DNA from: Epithemia pelagica
Lineage: Eukaryota > Bacillariophyta > Bacillariophyceae > Surirellales > Surirellaceae
DNA length: 64,000 bases
Assembly (NCBI GenBank): GCA_946965045.2
Contig: OX337230.1
Location: 62,001 to 126,000 of the forward strand
Direction of reading: 5' to 3'
Positions 12,301 through 21,292 of this stretch are shown one piece after another. The position numbers were made by a program, and so were the translations under genes. Under the pieces are notes generated by a model. It was not told the origin of the DNA and did not search any database. It was given only the letters and a program-made list of their open reading frames with translations. Numbering within the stretch: position 1 is the first letter of the stretch; the number at the start of each line of letters is the position of its first letter.

Positions 12301-12514
12301 TCAATACTCTCTTGGAAGTCATATGAACAATTACGTGGATGGCCACATTGAGCAGTGGCTTACTGTTGGTATCGGAACTGATTTTGATATTGACCTCAAC
12401 GTCACCTCTACTGTCCAGTGGCGTTTCCATCAGGACGCCTTCGAGGTTGGTAACCAACAATGGCCGGTGGCGGCCGTGGACAATATCAAAGTTGAACAGT
12501 ACGTTCCTCCCTAA
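9375..12514 (+). CDS. Secreted VWA-domain protein with long Pro-Thr repeat stalk
   Basis: I assemble three exons (9375-9462, 9677-9745, 9879-12514) giving 930 residues. Donors are GTACGT and GTAAGT, and both junctions keep phase 1. Exon 1 encodes a signal peptide (MMIKLGSKALLAACLLGVL). Residues about 105-490 are some 90 four-residue units of the form GPTA/GPTS/APTS. A von Willebrand factor A domain follows (about 498-723) with an intact metal site: DNSGS, the Thr of GGWTNTG, and the Asp of ITDG. A C-terminal domain of about 205 residues contains WSFRGGAARV and WRFHQDAFEV and is unknown to me. The design suits an extracellular adhesion or cell-wall protein on an extended, perhaps glycosylated, stalk; that role is inferred. 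Confidence 0.85.
10035..11200 (+). repeat. Degenerate 12-bp tandem repeat coding for GPTA/GPTS units
   Basis: This stalk-coding array is built from 12-bp units. Parts are freshly homogenised: a 72-bp block starting at 10681 recurs exactly from 10753, and a 48-bp block starting at 10813 recurs exactly from 10861. Another block (CCCACATCAGGCCCCACCGG) occurs at 10611 and 10923. The array length is likely to vary between alleles. Confidence 0.9.
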
Positions 12515-12949
12515 ACCACAAACAGACGCCGAATACCATGCGTAAATTTCTATATTAGTCATGATTGATTTTCTTCTAGTTTTTCCGACGAATATGAAAG
12601 AGGTTGTTGTATGATAGACCTAATGGAGAGAAACTTTCCACTCATTATATAGCAGTGATTGATTTCCTTGCAGTTCAGATGACGTGATGGAACCACGCGT
12701 AGCTCGATGATTGTGGCATTCCATTGACGTTCCGTGTGAAGCTCCCGCTTGTATTTATGAGTGACTGTATGAAACCTAGAGGAGTGGTAGTCGTCGCCGC
12801 GCGTAGCTCGATGATTGTTGCATTCCCTTGACAAGAAGACGCAAGAAGTGTAAGGCAGAAGTATCGGGGATAAACGAAGCGACATTTATACCCGCTACTT
12901 CTTCCTTACTAACTGCTATTGTCAATGTTGGAAGGTGTTAACTTTGGTG
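12515..12949. repeat. 3' flank with a direct repeat of about 34 bp
   Basis: No gene is seen. The sequence CGCGTAGCTCGATGATTGT and the bases after it occur at about 12696 and 12799, roughly 103 bp apart with few differences. The final part is probably the 3' untranslated region of the convergent gene at 12950. Confidence 0.5.
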
Positions 12950-13633
12950 CTACCACAAAATCTCTAAATGAGGTTTGAGGGTTATTTGGAGTTGCGGCAC
13001 CATGACATCTTTTTCCTCTCGCGGTTGTGGCGGCTGTTCCTCCAAGTATTCTTGTGTAATGTAATACAAGAGTTCGGATTCTTCCCCATGCGGATTGCCC
13101 GGTCCCTTGCCTCCCCCCACTTGTCGACTGCCATAGGAAACATGGTGGGCTGGTACCACGGCAATGAGGGTCACGTCTTGCAAGCCGGTGGCGGTCCGAT
13201 CTTCTTCGTCCACCAAAAATTCCAACGACGTGCCAAAGACAGGGTCATTGCTCCAAGCCGAAAGGGGTTGCAAACATCCCTGTTCTTCCATGACCGCCAA
13301 TTGGTAATACACGACATTTTTGTCGTCCTCGCTATTCGTCTCCTCGGTTTGTTTGAGATTGCTGGTATAAATCACCACATCCATTTCCATAAGGTCTTGG
13401 ACAGAAGGAGCAGGTTCGTTGGTCTTTTGTGGATTGCTGTCACTACTAGAGCTTTGCTGATAGAGCCGTGAACTTGGAGGAATGCAAAATGGAACCAATC
13501 GAGATGGGGTTGTGCTTGTTCTTCGTTGGATGCGAGAGTCGTCTATCACAGAGAATGCATCCACCAGAAGTGTTGTGGTGATGGTTGCAGCCGTGAGAAA
13601 GCGAAGGGCACATACTAGTTTGAGTGGATTCAT
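12950..13633 (-). CDS. Small protein with plastid-type presequence, family unknown
   Basis: A 227-residue protein if the ATG at 13633 is used; the frame is open to 13798, but this start gives a clean signal peptide (LVCALRFLTAATITTTLLVDA) followed at once by FSVIDD. In diatoms a signal peptide cut just before Phe, followed by a basic, Ser/Thr-rich stretch (QRRTSTTPSR), marks proteins bound for the plastid. The mature part has blocks such as DVVIYTSN, YYQLAVMEEQGCLQPL and DPVFGTSLEFLVDEEDRTATGLQ that look like a conserved globular domain, but I cannot name it. It lies on the same strand as the SUV3 gene, about 400 bp downstream of that gene's stop. Confidence 0.65.
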   Translation of the reverse strand: MNPLKLVCALRFLTAATITTTLLVDAFSVIDDSRIQRRTSTTPSRLVPFCIPPSSRLYQQSSSSDSNPQKTNEPAPSVQDLMEMDVVIYTSNLKQTEETNSEDDKNVVYYQLAVMEEQGCLQPLSAWSNDPVFGTSLEFLVDEEDRTATGLQDVTLIAVVPAHHVSYGSRQVGGGKGPGNPHGEESELLYYITQEYLEEQPPQPREEKDVMVPQLQITLKPHLEILW

Positions 13634-14033
13634 TGTCTGTGTTGATCGTTTGGAACGGCAACGCCTGGTTTTGTGTAGCTCGAAAGAGTTTATTGGAGGA
13701 ACTGTGCTGTACCTCGGACACAAAGAGATGCAGCACAAGACAACTCCCTGCCTCGTCGTCATGGTGAACCAATCTCGAAAGCAAAATAATGACGTCACGG
13801 CAACGGAGAGAGAGGCGACTTGTGGTGTCGTTTGGATCGTTTTTCAGTCGCCGAAGATAGGAATGCTAGGGGTCCCTACGACGCCAAGCACGGACAGAAA
13901 GAAAACTGTGCTTCTAATACCAACAACGGGAAAACTCTAGATCCAAGAAAGCCTCATGCTCTACACTATAGGCGACGAAAACACTTGTTGGTTTTGTGGT
14001 TTGTGGTTGCCGCGGGGTGGAATGATGGCTTTT

Positions 14034-17000
14034 CTATGTTTTGCTTCGATAGCGACGACGAATCCAGTAATCCTGTTCATGATAATTATGCTTCAAGGAT
14101 AATGAGTCTGTTTCCATGAGAGCGTCATTGATGTAGTTCACAGCATCTTCCCGACGTTCCATCGCCAAGGCTTGTTCTTCTTCCATTCGCTCTTGATAAC
14201 TGGGATCATTATCGTCATCATCGTCATTGTCCACTTGATCCAGGTCACTGGTATCCGCAACTTGATTGGGAAATCGACGTTGCACCCAAAAGTACAAATC
14301 CACTTGATTGACAATGGAACACAAGTTGGACAAATCATCAAACGAGTCTGCCGGGTTGGGTTCGTGGGACGACAATGGAATATACTGTACATTGTTGGCC
14401 ACCGAATGGGCGTAGCGACGGAGGGCCTTTTTGGATTGTTGACTCCCCAAAGAGACGGGAGAGATGCAAAACATGTACTTTTGCTGCAAGGGCAGGTCCA
14501 CATCCTCTAGTAACTGGGCTATTTCCATCATGCTTTCGCTTCTTCCCAAGAAGTAATCACCTTCCACATTGGCCAGTTCCGCAAAACTCTTCAACACGTG
14601 ATACAAATCGTTCCGTCGTGGCGACACTGAGCCTTGCCCCCATTGTGACGTGTTGTTGGTGATTGTCAACTTGTTGGTTGTGTTGTCCTCCTTGTTGCTG
14701 GCATCCATACCAAAGTCGTACTCACTGGGGTGATCGCCTTTGTGCATAAGACCAGTCGTTTCCAATGTATCACGAAAGGCTTCCAAATGATCCGCCATGG
14801 GCATGAGCCCTGCCTTGGTAATGGGGCCAATATCCGTTTGAATGCAGGTTTGAATGTATTGAATGTCGTTGTCGTCACGACATGTTACAAATCCCTGTGG
14901 GTAGGGACTGTTGCGTCGACCGGCCCGACCACCAATTTGTTTTACATCGTTGTGTGTCAATCGAATAATGCTTGTTCCATCGTGTTTATAAATAGTATGA
15001 AAAATGATGCGTCGAATGTTGAGATTCAAACCCATGCCAACGGCATCACTCGCCACCAAAATCTCATATCCAGAGTCCGGGTCATTGAACAAACGGGCTT
15101 GTTCCGCTCGTGTTTGAGGAGGCAAAGACCCATAGACGACACAACAACGAAACTTTGTCCTGGACTCAATCTCTCGCTTCACGGCAAAAATATCTCTTCG
15201 ATTAAATGCCACAACACAGTCACCTGGCCGGACGGATGATGCATAGGGATATAATTGCACGTCATCTTGGTGTTTTGGGTTCCTTTTGTTGGTTTTCGTT
15301 TTCTTGGTTTCCTTGTTGGACTGGTTTGCCTCTTCATCCTGTAGTTGCCACTGTTCCCATTGCTGTTGCTTTCGATACAAGGCAGCTTGTAAACTGTGTG
15401 ACTCAACCTGCAAGGGTGTAAAGCGTTTGTAGGTACGGAGTTCAAAGTCATCGCCGCATTTTTCCTCCACTAGTTTACGCACCAGATCCACCGCTTCGAG
15501 GCCACCACACACATGAATTTCGGAGCAATTCAAGCCCAAGAGGGCACGGGTCCAGGCAAACCCTCGTTCGGGGTCGGCAATCATTTGGATCTCATCAATC
15601 ACCACGACCGAATTCGTATCGTTGTCCGGTTTCGTGCTGCTGGACGGTTTCGGGGTGGTTCCGTTTGCCTCTTCGTTTTCTTCCTCCTCTTCTGTGGGCG
15701 GTCGAGTCGATAACCGTGTTCCCTTGAGGAGGGGATTGGATGCACCATTGTAGGCCATTTCAATGGTTGCCGATCCATGCGTGGCGCCCCGCACGACGCG
15801 TCGCTCTTGTCCCGTGTACAAATTGCATCGAATGCCCTTTTCCGTCATCGTGTCATAGACCTCTGCCGCCAAGAGTCGAAGGGGGCCATAATACATGCCC
15901 GTCGCGGCCTGTTCCAATCGTTGCATGGCTTGATAGGTTTTTCCACTATTGGTCGGGCCGCCATGGTAGATAATGCGCCGTGGTGTGGGCCGATTCCGTA
16001 CTTCGGGGAACCATTCGTGTGGTTGCGTCAAGTCCGCCACGGCATCCAAGGCACGATATTGACGCAACAAACCGGCATGGACGGTACAAATGTAATCTGC
16101 CATGATGCGACAGATTGTTCCCTTGACCTCATCGCTTTGCAACACCGCATTGGTTTCTGCAAACAACTCTGGAGTGAGACCAAGGCGTTTGCCCAATTTC
16201 TGAACCAACCCCTGCAACTGTTGTCGCCGAACATTGCAGCTCGACGCTTTACGGCGCGTTTGTTTCAAGCTTTTCCTTTGGACTCGAACTTGATAATCAT
16301 ATTCACGTTTTAGTGCGTTCAACTGAATCCGTTTTATCCCCGAGGAATTGTATGCTTCCTTCTTCTTGCCATTTTCTTTGGTGCTGGTTAGTAGGGGTTT
16401 CCTACGGCTGGATCGGTTTTCCTCATTCGTGTTCTCGAGTTTGCTGTCGTCCGTGCTCTGAGGACTTGGTGGATCCTCCGCCATATTATTCCTTGGAGAC
16501 GAGGTGGCAGACGAGGAGTCCTTCTTGTTGTCGCTGCTGCTGTCGGTCGTTGACGAAAAGACCGTTGCTGGCGGACCAGTCAACCAGTTGGTTGCAGAAC
16601 CAAACACGGTTTTCTGCACAAAGGTTTGAAACAAGCTGTTGTTGCTGCTGCTGGTAGTACTCTCCGCCTCCTCCTTGGTTTGAGATGACGCCATGTCTTG
16701 TTGTTCTTGTTGTTGCTGCCGCTGTTTCACCAACTGTTTTCGTTCTTGTTCGAGTTGTTGTTTTCGTTGTTTTTGTTTTCGTTCTTGTTCTTGTTGTTCG
16801 GATTGTACCAGACGATCGTATTCTTGTTGTACTTGTTTCACTTGTTCCTTCCAGTACTGTTCCACTCGTTGGAGTTCCTCGTCTTGTTCTTGCAAACGTG
16901 TTTGCCAGGTGCGACACTCGTGTTCCACCATTTGCAATTCCGCGAGTTTGGAGTGTCCCTCCTGGACAAAGTTCCAATATCGATCCGTGACACTCAACAC

Positions 17001-18584
17001 GATGGGTGGGTGTTGTGGTTGTGGTTGTTGTGGTTGAACGACCGGTTTGGGGTCCTGGTCCGGATTCGTGCCACTACTAGTACTGCGAATTGCTGTCACC
17101 TTTTTGTCTGGATCCCTTGTCGTCGTCGTGGCATTGGCATTCTTGGATTCCGGAAGGTTTGTTGGTTCCTTCGTCGTAGCAGTCGAGTTCTGGCCCGGTT
17201 GGTGTTGTGGTAGTTGGTGTTTTGTACGAGAGTCAGCCATGGTCATGGCAGGATAGCGTTGCAAGACGGCCTGTAAGGCCTGGACGGCCGGTTCGAGTTG
17301 TTGGCCAAAGTCTGGTTCGTACCAAACCTTGTTGGCAAAGGGATCCAACAAGTTGAAATAAAACATGTGTTCGGGATTGTTCTTGTTGTTTGGATTGTTC
17401 TTGTTGTTCTTGTGGTGATTGTGGGTGGTAACCTGAACTTGTTGATTGGATTGGGAATGCATTTCTTGAAATCGCTTGGGCAGTTGCACCAGCTTCAACG
17501 TCGTGATCCGCCACGACGCGTCTCGTTTCAAACAGGACAAGAGGAATTCCAAGACGGGTCCGTGTAATGATGGTGATGGGGTGGCCATTGTTGTGCTGGT
17601 TGTTGTGGTGGTGGTGGTGTCCAATGCTTTGGTTTCAGGGAGCTGTGGTGGGTGATACCACAAGGTTGGTTGTCCCCGATTCGTTGTCGACGACGACGAC
17701 ACTGAGGAGGAGGATTGCAATGACTCACTACTGGTAGTACTGGTTGTGGTGATGGGCGCCGTATTCCTTAGTGTGTTGGTCGTATCACCATTGGTGGATT
17801 CCTCCTCCTTGGTGGTAATACTAGGAGGGCCAATTCTTGGGGCCGTCGTGGAGGAGAAAACTGGTTCGTTTGTGGTTGCATTAGGAGTGCTGGATGGTTT
17901 GGTCGTGGCCTTAATCGTCATGGCCCATGGTGGCCGAGTCGTCGTCGTCTCCTTCGTTTCGGCCACTGGTACCGAGGTTTGTGTGGTGTTTGTGGTTGGG
18001 AGTGCTGTGGATGGATCTTCGCCACGAGCGGCCGACTGGAGGTTGTTCTTGTTGTTGTTGCTTCTCTCCTCCAGTTTGGATTCTTGTGGTTCTTGTTTTG
18101 GTATGGCCGGTGGTGATGATGAGGATGATGATGATGATGAGGAGGAGGAGGAGGAGGAGGACGGTGATGGTGGATTTTGCCAAAAGGGGACACTGGTTTG
18201 TGGTGGTTGTTTCGTTGTTGTTGGAGCGTTTTGGCGGTGCGAGGATTGTCGTAGAGGGGTCGTCGTCGAACCAAATCTTCGATGGGATTGTGGTTGTATG
18301 AGTGCTGGCAGTGGAGCACAAGGATACCGAGGCCCCACACCACACACGGTTCCAGTGCCCCAGTTGTGGTGGTTGTTGTGGTTGGTAGGCTTATTCCATG
18401 GGAAGATCCATTGGGATGATATTAGTGACACTGATGATACGGAGCATGGCGTGGTCGTGGTCGTCGTCGTCGTCGTTCGTGGCCGTTTGCGGGTGTTGTC
18501 GTGGACCAGGAGAATGGCACTGTTTCGTGTGGTCCTCCTCCTCCAGTTGGAATTCAAACCACCACCCGTGGCACAGTTCCACAT
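14034..18584 (-). CDS. SUV3: SUV3-type mitochondrial ATP-dependent RNA helicase with giant N-terminal extension
   Basis: A 1516-residue single-exon frame. The helicase core has Walker A GPTNSGKT near residue 880, Walker B DEIQ near 997, and the C-lobe motif GGRAGRR near 1217, with the SUV3 hallmarks YGPLRLLA, ASDAVGMGLNLNIRRIIF and PQGFVTCRDD. Such helicases unwind RNA and usually partner an exoribonuclease in mitochondrial RNA decay. The Arg-rich N-terminus fits a mitochondrial presequence. The roughly 770 residues before the conserved part are Ser/Thr/Gln-rich with a Gln/Glu/Lys coiled coil around 590-670, making the protein about twice the usual length. The core looks active. The true start could be a later Met. 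Confidence 0.85.
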   Translation of the reverse strand: MWNCATGGGLNSNWRRRTTRNSAILLVHDNTRKRPRTTTTTTTTTPCSVSSVSLISSQWIFPWNKPTNHNNHHNWGTGTVCGVGPRYPCAPLPALIQPQSHRRFGSTTTPLRQSSHRQNAPTTTKQPPQTSVPFWQNPPSPSSSSSSSSSSSSSSSSPPAIPKQEPQESKLEERSNNNKNNLQSAARGEDPSTALPTTNTTQTSVPVAETKETTTTRPPWAMTIKATTKPSSTPNATTNEPVFSSTTAPRIGPPSITTKEEESTNGDTTNTLRNTAPITTTSTTSSESLQSSSSVSSSSTTNRGQPTLWYHPPQLPETKALDTTTTTTTSTTMATPSPSLHGPVLEFLLSCLKRDASWRITTLKLVQLPKRFQEMHSQSNQQVQVTTHNHHKNNKNNPNNKNNPEHMFYFNLLDPFANKVWYEPDFGQQLEPAVQALQAVLQRYPAMTMADSRTKHQLPQHQPGQNSTATTKEPTNLPESKNANATTTTRDPDKKVTAIRSTSSGTNPDQDPKPVVQPQQPQPQHPPIVLSVTDRYWNFVQEGHSKLAELQMVEHECRTWQTRLQEQDEELQRVEQYWKEQVKQVQQEYDRLVQSEQQEQERKQKQRKQQLEQERKQLVKQRQQQQEQQDMASSQTKEEAESTTSSSNNSLFQTFVQKTVFGSATNWLTGPPATVFSSTTDSSSDNKKDSSSATSSPRNNMAEDPPSPQSTDDSKLENTNEENRSSRRKPLLTSTKENGKKKEAYNSSGIKRIQLNALKREYDYQVRVQRKSLKQTRRKASSCNVRRQQLQGLVQKLGKRLGLTPELFAETNAVLQSDEVKGTICRIMADYICTVHAGLLRQYRALDAVADLTQPHEWFPEVRNRPTPRRIIYHGGPTNSGKTYQAMQRLEQAATGMYYGPLRLLAAEVYDTMTEKGIRCNLYTGQERRVVRGATHGSATIEMAYNGASNPLLKGTRLSTRPPTEEEEENEEANGTTPKPSSSTKPDNDTNSVVVIDEIQMIADPERGFAWTRALLGLNCSEIHVCGGLEAVDLVRKLVEEKCGDDFELRTYKRFTPLQVESHSLQAALYRKQQQWEQWQLQDEEANQSNKETKKTKTNKRNPKHQDDVQLYPYASSVRPGDCVVAFNRRDIFAVKREIESRTKFRCCVVYGSLPPQTRAEQARLFNDPDSGYEILVASDAVGMGLNLNIRRIIFHTIYKHDGTSIIRLTHNDVKQIGGRAGRRNSPYPQGFVTCRDDNDIQYIQTCIQTDIGPITKAGLMPMADHLEAFRDTLETTGLMHKGDHPSEYDFGMDASNKEDNTTNKLTITNNTSQWGQGSVSPRRNDLYHVLKSFAELANVEGDYFLGRSESMMEIAQLLEDVDLPLQQKYMFCISPVSLGSQQSKKALRRYAHSVANNVQYIPLSSHEPNPADSFDDLSNLCSIVNQVDLYFWVQRRFPNQVADTSDLDQVDNDDDDDNDPSYQERMEEEQALAMERREDAVNYINDALMETDSLSLKHNYHEQDYWIRRRYRSKT

Positions 18585-18680
18585 CCTCGTCGCGTGTGTG
18601 TGTGAGGTGGAATTGGAGAATGTAGGATACTATACTGTGAATTGTGCTTGCAAAAACGACACTTGCCTCACACAGACACA

Positions 18681-18682
<2 letters not shown>

Positions 18683-18728
<46 letters not shown>
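18683..18728. repeat. (CT)n microsatellite
   Basis: An uninterrupted run of 23 CT dinucleotides, about 100 bp upstream of the SUV3 start codon. Confidence 0.95.
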
Positions 18729-18732
<4 letters not shown>

Positions 18733-19168
18733 GCACCCACACATTCTTTTGTGACCTGCTTGGTGGTTGGTTGGTTTGACTTTTTATTATGATTGTGCCA
18801 ACGAATGTCTCTTCGGCCCGCAAGATTCACTCCAAAAGCCGAGAACCATGAAAAATTTCGTGGGTGTGCCTGATGTCTCGCGCGACTTACAAGCGATCTT
18901 TTGATAAGTATGATAATAGAGAAACGAATGGAAGCGAACCAGTCTGTACTGTTGGATTGTCCATCTCGTCTGTGTGTGTGGAGTGTGGATACTTCTCTTG
19001 AGAGATGACAGCATTGGCAATGGTCTCCCATCGGTCTCTTGCATCTACCGAGAACATTGTATAGTATGAGGTACAACGATATAGTGTGGTTTCATGTCAT
19101 AAGGTCTAGGAGTACATAGCTTCTTCGTGAACTGGCTAGCTCTATCTCACATTAGCCTTAATAGTGAG

Positions 19169-19232
19169 ACACCTCTGCTCTCTAGTAGAGAGGAGAGAAC
19201 ACCTCTGCTCTCTAGTAGAGAGGAGAGACACC
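19169..19232. repeat. Tandem repeat with palindromic CTCTCTAGTAGAGAG core
   Basis: A unit of about 30 bp (starting CACCTCTGCTCTCTAGTAG) occurs twice in direct tandem. Each unit contains CTCTCTAGTAGAGAG, which is nearly self-complementary and could form a hairpin. Confidence 0.8.
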
Positions 19233-19575
19233 ATTCTGGAACCACAACAACAACCACAACGAAAAATTTCTCTGTGAGACCGCTTTTGTTGTGTACACTT
19301 CCCAAACACCACCACCCGGAGGATTGTTCTACCATACTACTACTCGATTCCACCGCAGAGAGAGTGTCATTCAAGAAAACACACATCTCACAGGAATGGT
19401 ACCAAACGACCATCCACCCAAACAACAAAGGCTGTCAAACTTTCTTTTTCTTTTCCACGTCAAAGATTCCAAGGAAATCTCAATCGTTTTACCTTTGCAA
19501 TGTCCGATGATGCTCTAGTTTCGCCATTGTAATAGGACATATTGCTGCAAATTTCCAGAGTGATGACTTCCTTCA

Positions 19576-20882
19576 TCAAAACCACCAATGTGCGTCCGTA
19601 TGGGGCCTTGCTCGTTTACGAGCTACTGTCCAGGGGGGTGAACTATCAGCATCATGGATACTACCCATTCCGTTCCAAGAAGGAAAGCAACAGAGTCTTT
19701 TCATCATCATCACCACGGTGAGTCCGTATTCAGCATCATGGATACTACCCATTCCTTTCCGAGAAGGAAAGCAACTGTTTGGATGCTGCTCACAAAGTCG
19801 AAGAAAACACCATGTATTCTTGTCCATGAGTGAGAATGTCGCACAGGTAGAACCCGCAAATCCATCCACAATGGCAATTTGACTGGCAACTTTTACCATA
19901 CTACAGTCTTCCAGATCATTTCCGAATGGAGGAAGATTCCACCCGCAGATGCGGTTTGTATCCAATACTTGCACCGTTTGGTTCCCTTTTCCCGTCACCA
20001 CGAGACAAACTCCCACGGCAACCACTGCACAAGCGCAACGTTTTTCGGACAGTACCAAATCCGAGTGAGTGGTCCAAGCCGACAAGAGGGAAATGGCTGT
20101 AGACGCAGCCTCCTTTTCTGTCTCATCATCATTGTCAGGAGAAAAGTCCACATACTCTACCGAGTCAAGATTGCCTTGCTCCTTGTTACGACCTCCAACG
20201 ACAAAGATGCGGTGACCAATGACCGCACTGGCACAAAATGATCGAGCAACGTTCAAAGATGGACCTGCAGTGACAGTATGATTATGGATGGTATCTAGTA
20301 TATCCACCGACGACACATAACGATTGCTCTCCCATCCGCCCATGACAACAATATATCGGTTGTGAACCGCAACCGCACAACATCCATCTCGTCGCGTGGA
20401 TAGCCGAGTAGTCAATGTAGTCCACTGGCTCTCTTGCAAAGTGCTTGAGGTAGAAAGTGCTCGACTCAAATCAAAGGCATCAATGCGTTCGATACAATTC
20501 AAACATGAACCTTCAGCGTATCCTCCCATGACGTAGACGGCTCCGTTGCACACAACTGCGGCATGTCCAGAACGTTTCTGGCTCATGGGAGGCCCTTCTC
20601 GCCACTGCCTGTTCGATTCTGCCAAGTTCAATACAAGAACGGAATTGACAGAATCTTGGCCACGTCGCCATCCTCCCAACACCACGACCGTCTGCCCCAT
20701 GTTGTTGTTGTTGTTGATGTTTTGTTGATATCGTTCTTATCGGAATGATTGAGTACGACCGTAGCATGACGATTGCGCAATCCACCCTCAAGAGGAGGCC
20801 AGTCGTGTTCATTCCATTCTTCTGTCTCGTTCAAAAGGACAAGTCCAGACTGCCATGCTTGTTCTTTCCATGTCGTGGACAT
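19576..20882 (-). pseudogene. Kelch-repeat protein, copy 3, frameshifted near its N-terminus
   Basis: The frame starting at 20882 (MSTTWKEQAWQSG) matches the N-termini of the other two Kelch copies through NHSDKND. At a CAA/ACA run around 20700-20725 the homology jumps to another frame (GQTVVVLGG), which continues to 19576 with all later blades (VYVMGG, IVVMGG, FVVGG). The span is 1307 nt, two more than a multiple of three, so one inserted base or two deleted bases would restore it. An internal ATG at 20698-20700 could start the long part alone, losing about 55 residues. The C-terminus is extended by an 84-nt tandem duplication (19648 and 19732), repeating KGMGSIHDA-like sequence. It may be a recent pseudogene, a contraction-prone allele or an assembly error. 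Confidence 0.75.
19648..19774 (-). repeat. 84-nt-spaced duplication in Kelch copy 3 C-terminus
   Basis: About 43 bases starting AGCATCATGGATACTACCCA at 19648 recur at 19732 with only three or so changes. The spacing, 84 nt, is a multiple of three and keeps the frame. Confidence 0.85.
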
Positions 20883-21292
20883 GATTCCAAAGTTTCTGGA
20901 CTGCAAAATTTGTGTGGATCAGGACGGAGAGGGCGTTTGCGCCTGCTGATTTTCCTTTGATGATGGGTGTGGACTGATGGGTCTCTAGGTAGTATCTGTC
21001 ACACGTACGCAATCGCACATAGACTTCATGACAGCATCACATATGGTATCAACGACGCGCCAGATATGGAATCCCGACATGTACTACCTAGGTAGAGGAT
21101 CCCATCGGTGGCTTCCAATTTCCTTCCTATACTATAGTAACACATATCTGCAGACCACCAAAGCTGCACTCCGGAAAGGTCCCTCTTCTGCTGGTGGGGG
21201 AAACAATCTCCCCGTATTTGTTCACACTGGACACACACAACCAACAACTGGTTGGACTGCTACCACTACTACACATATCATCGTTACCCTAC
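20883..21292. other. 5' flank of Kelch copy 3 and 3' flank of presenilin
   Basis: No gene seen. It contains the third instance of the Kelch upstream motif at 20995-21021. Confidence 0.5.
20995..21021 (-). promoter_or_regulatory. Conserved upstream motif of Kelch family, copy 3
   Basis: Read on the minus strand it gives TATGTGCGA, TTGCGTACG, then TGTGACAGA, in the same order and spacing as at 1315 and 5382. It lies about 115 bp upstream of the Kelch 3 start. Confidence 0.4.

Larger units (their letters stand above)
18585..19575. other. Intergenic region with repeats
   Basis: No gene supported. It contains the CT microsatellite at 18683-18728 and the CTCTAGTAGAG tandem repeat at 19169-19232. 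It lies upstream of the SUV3 gene and downstream of Kelch copy 3, so it should include the SUV3 promoter. Confidence 0.45.

Noticed and set aside
17746-18792. A 348-codon plus-strand frame opposite the SUV3 N-terminal extension
   Set aside because: It is made of Val/Gly/Ser runs produced by reading Thr/Asn/Gln-coding repeats backwards.
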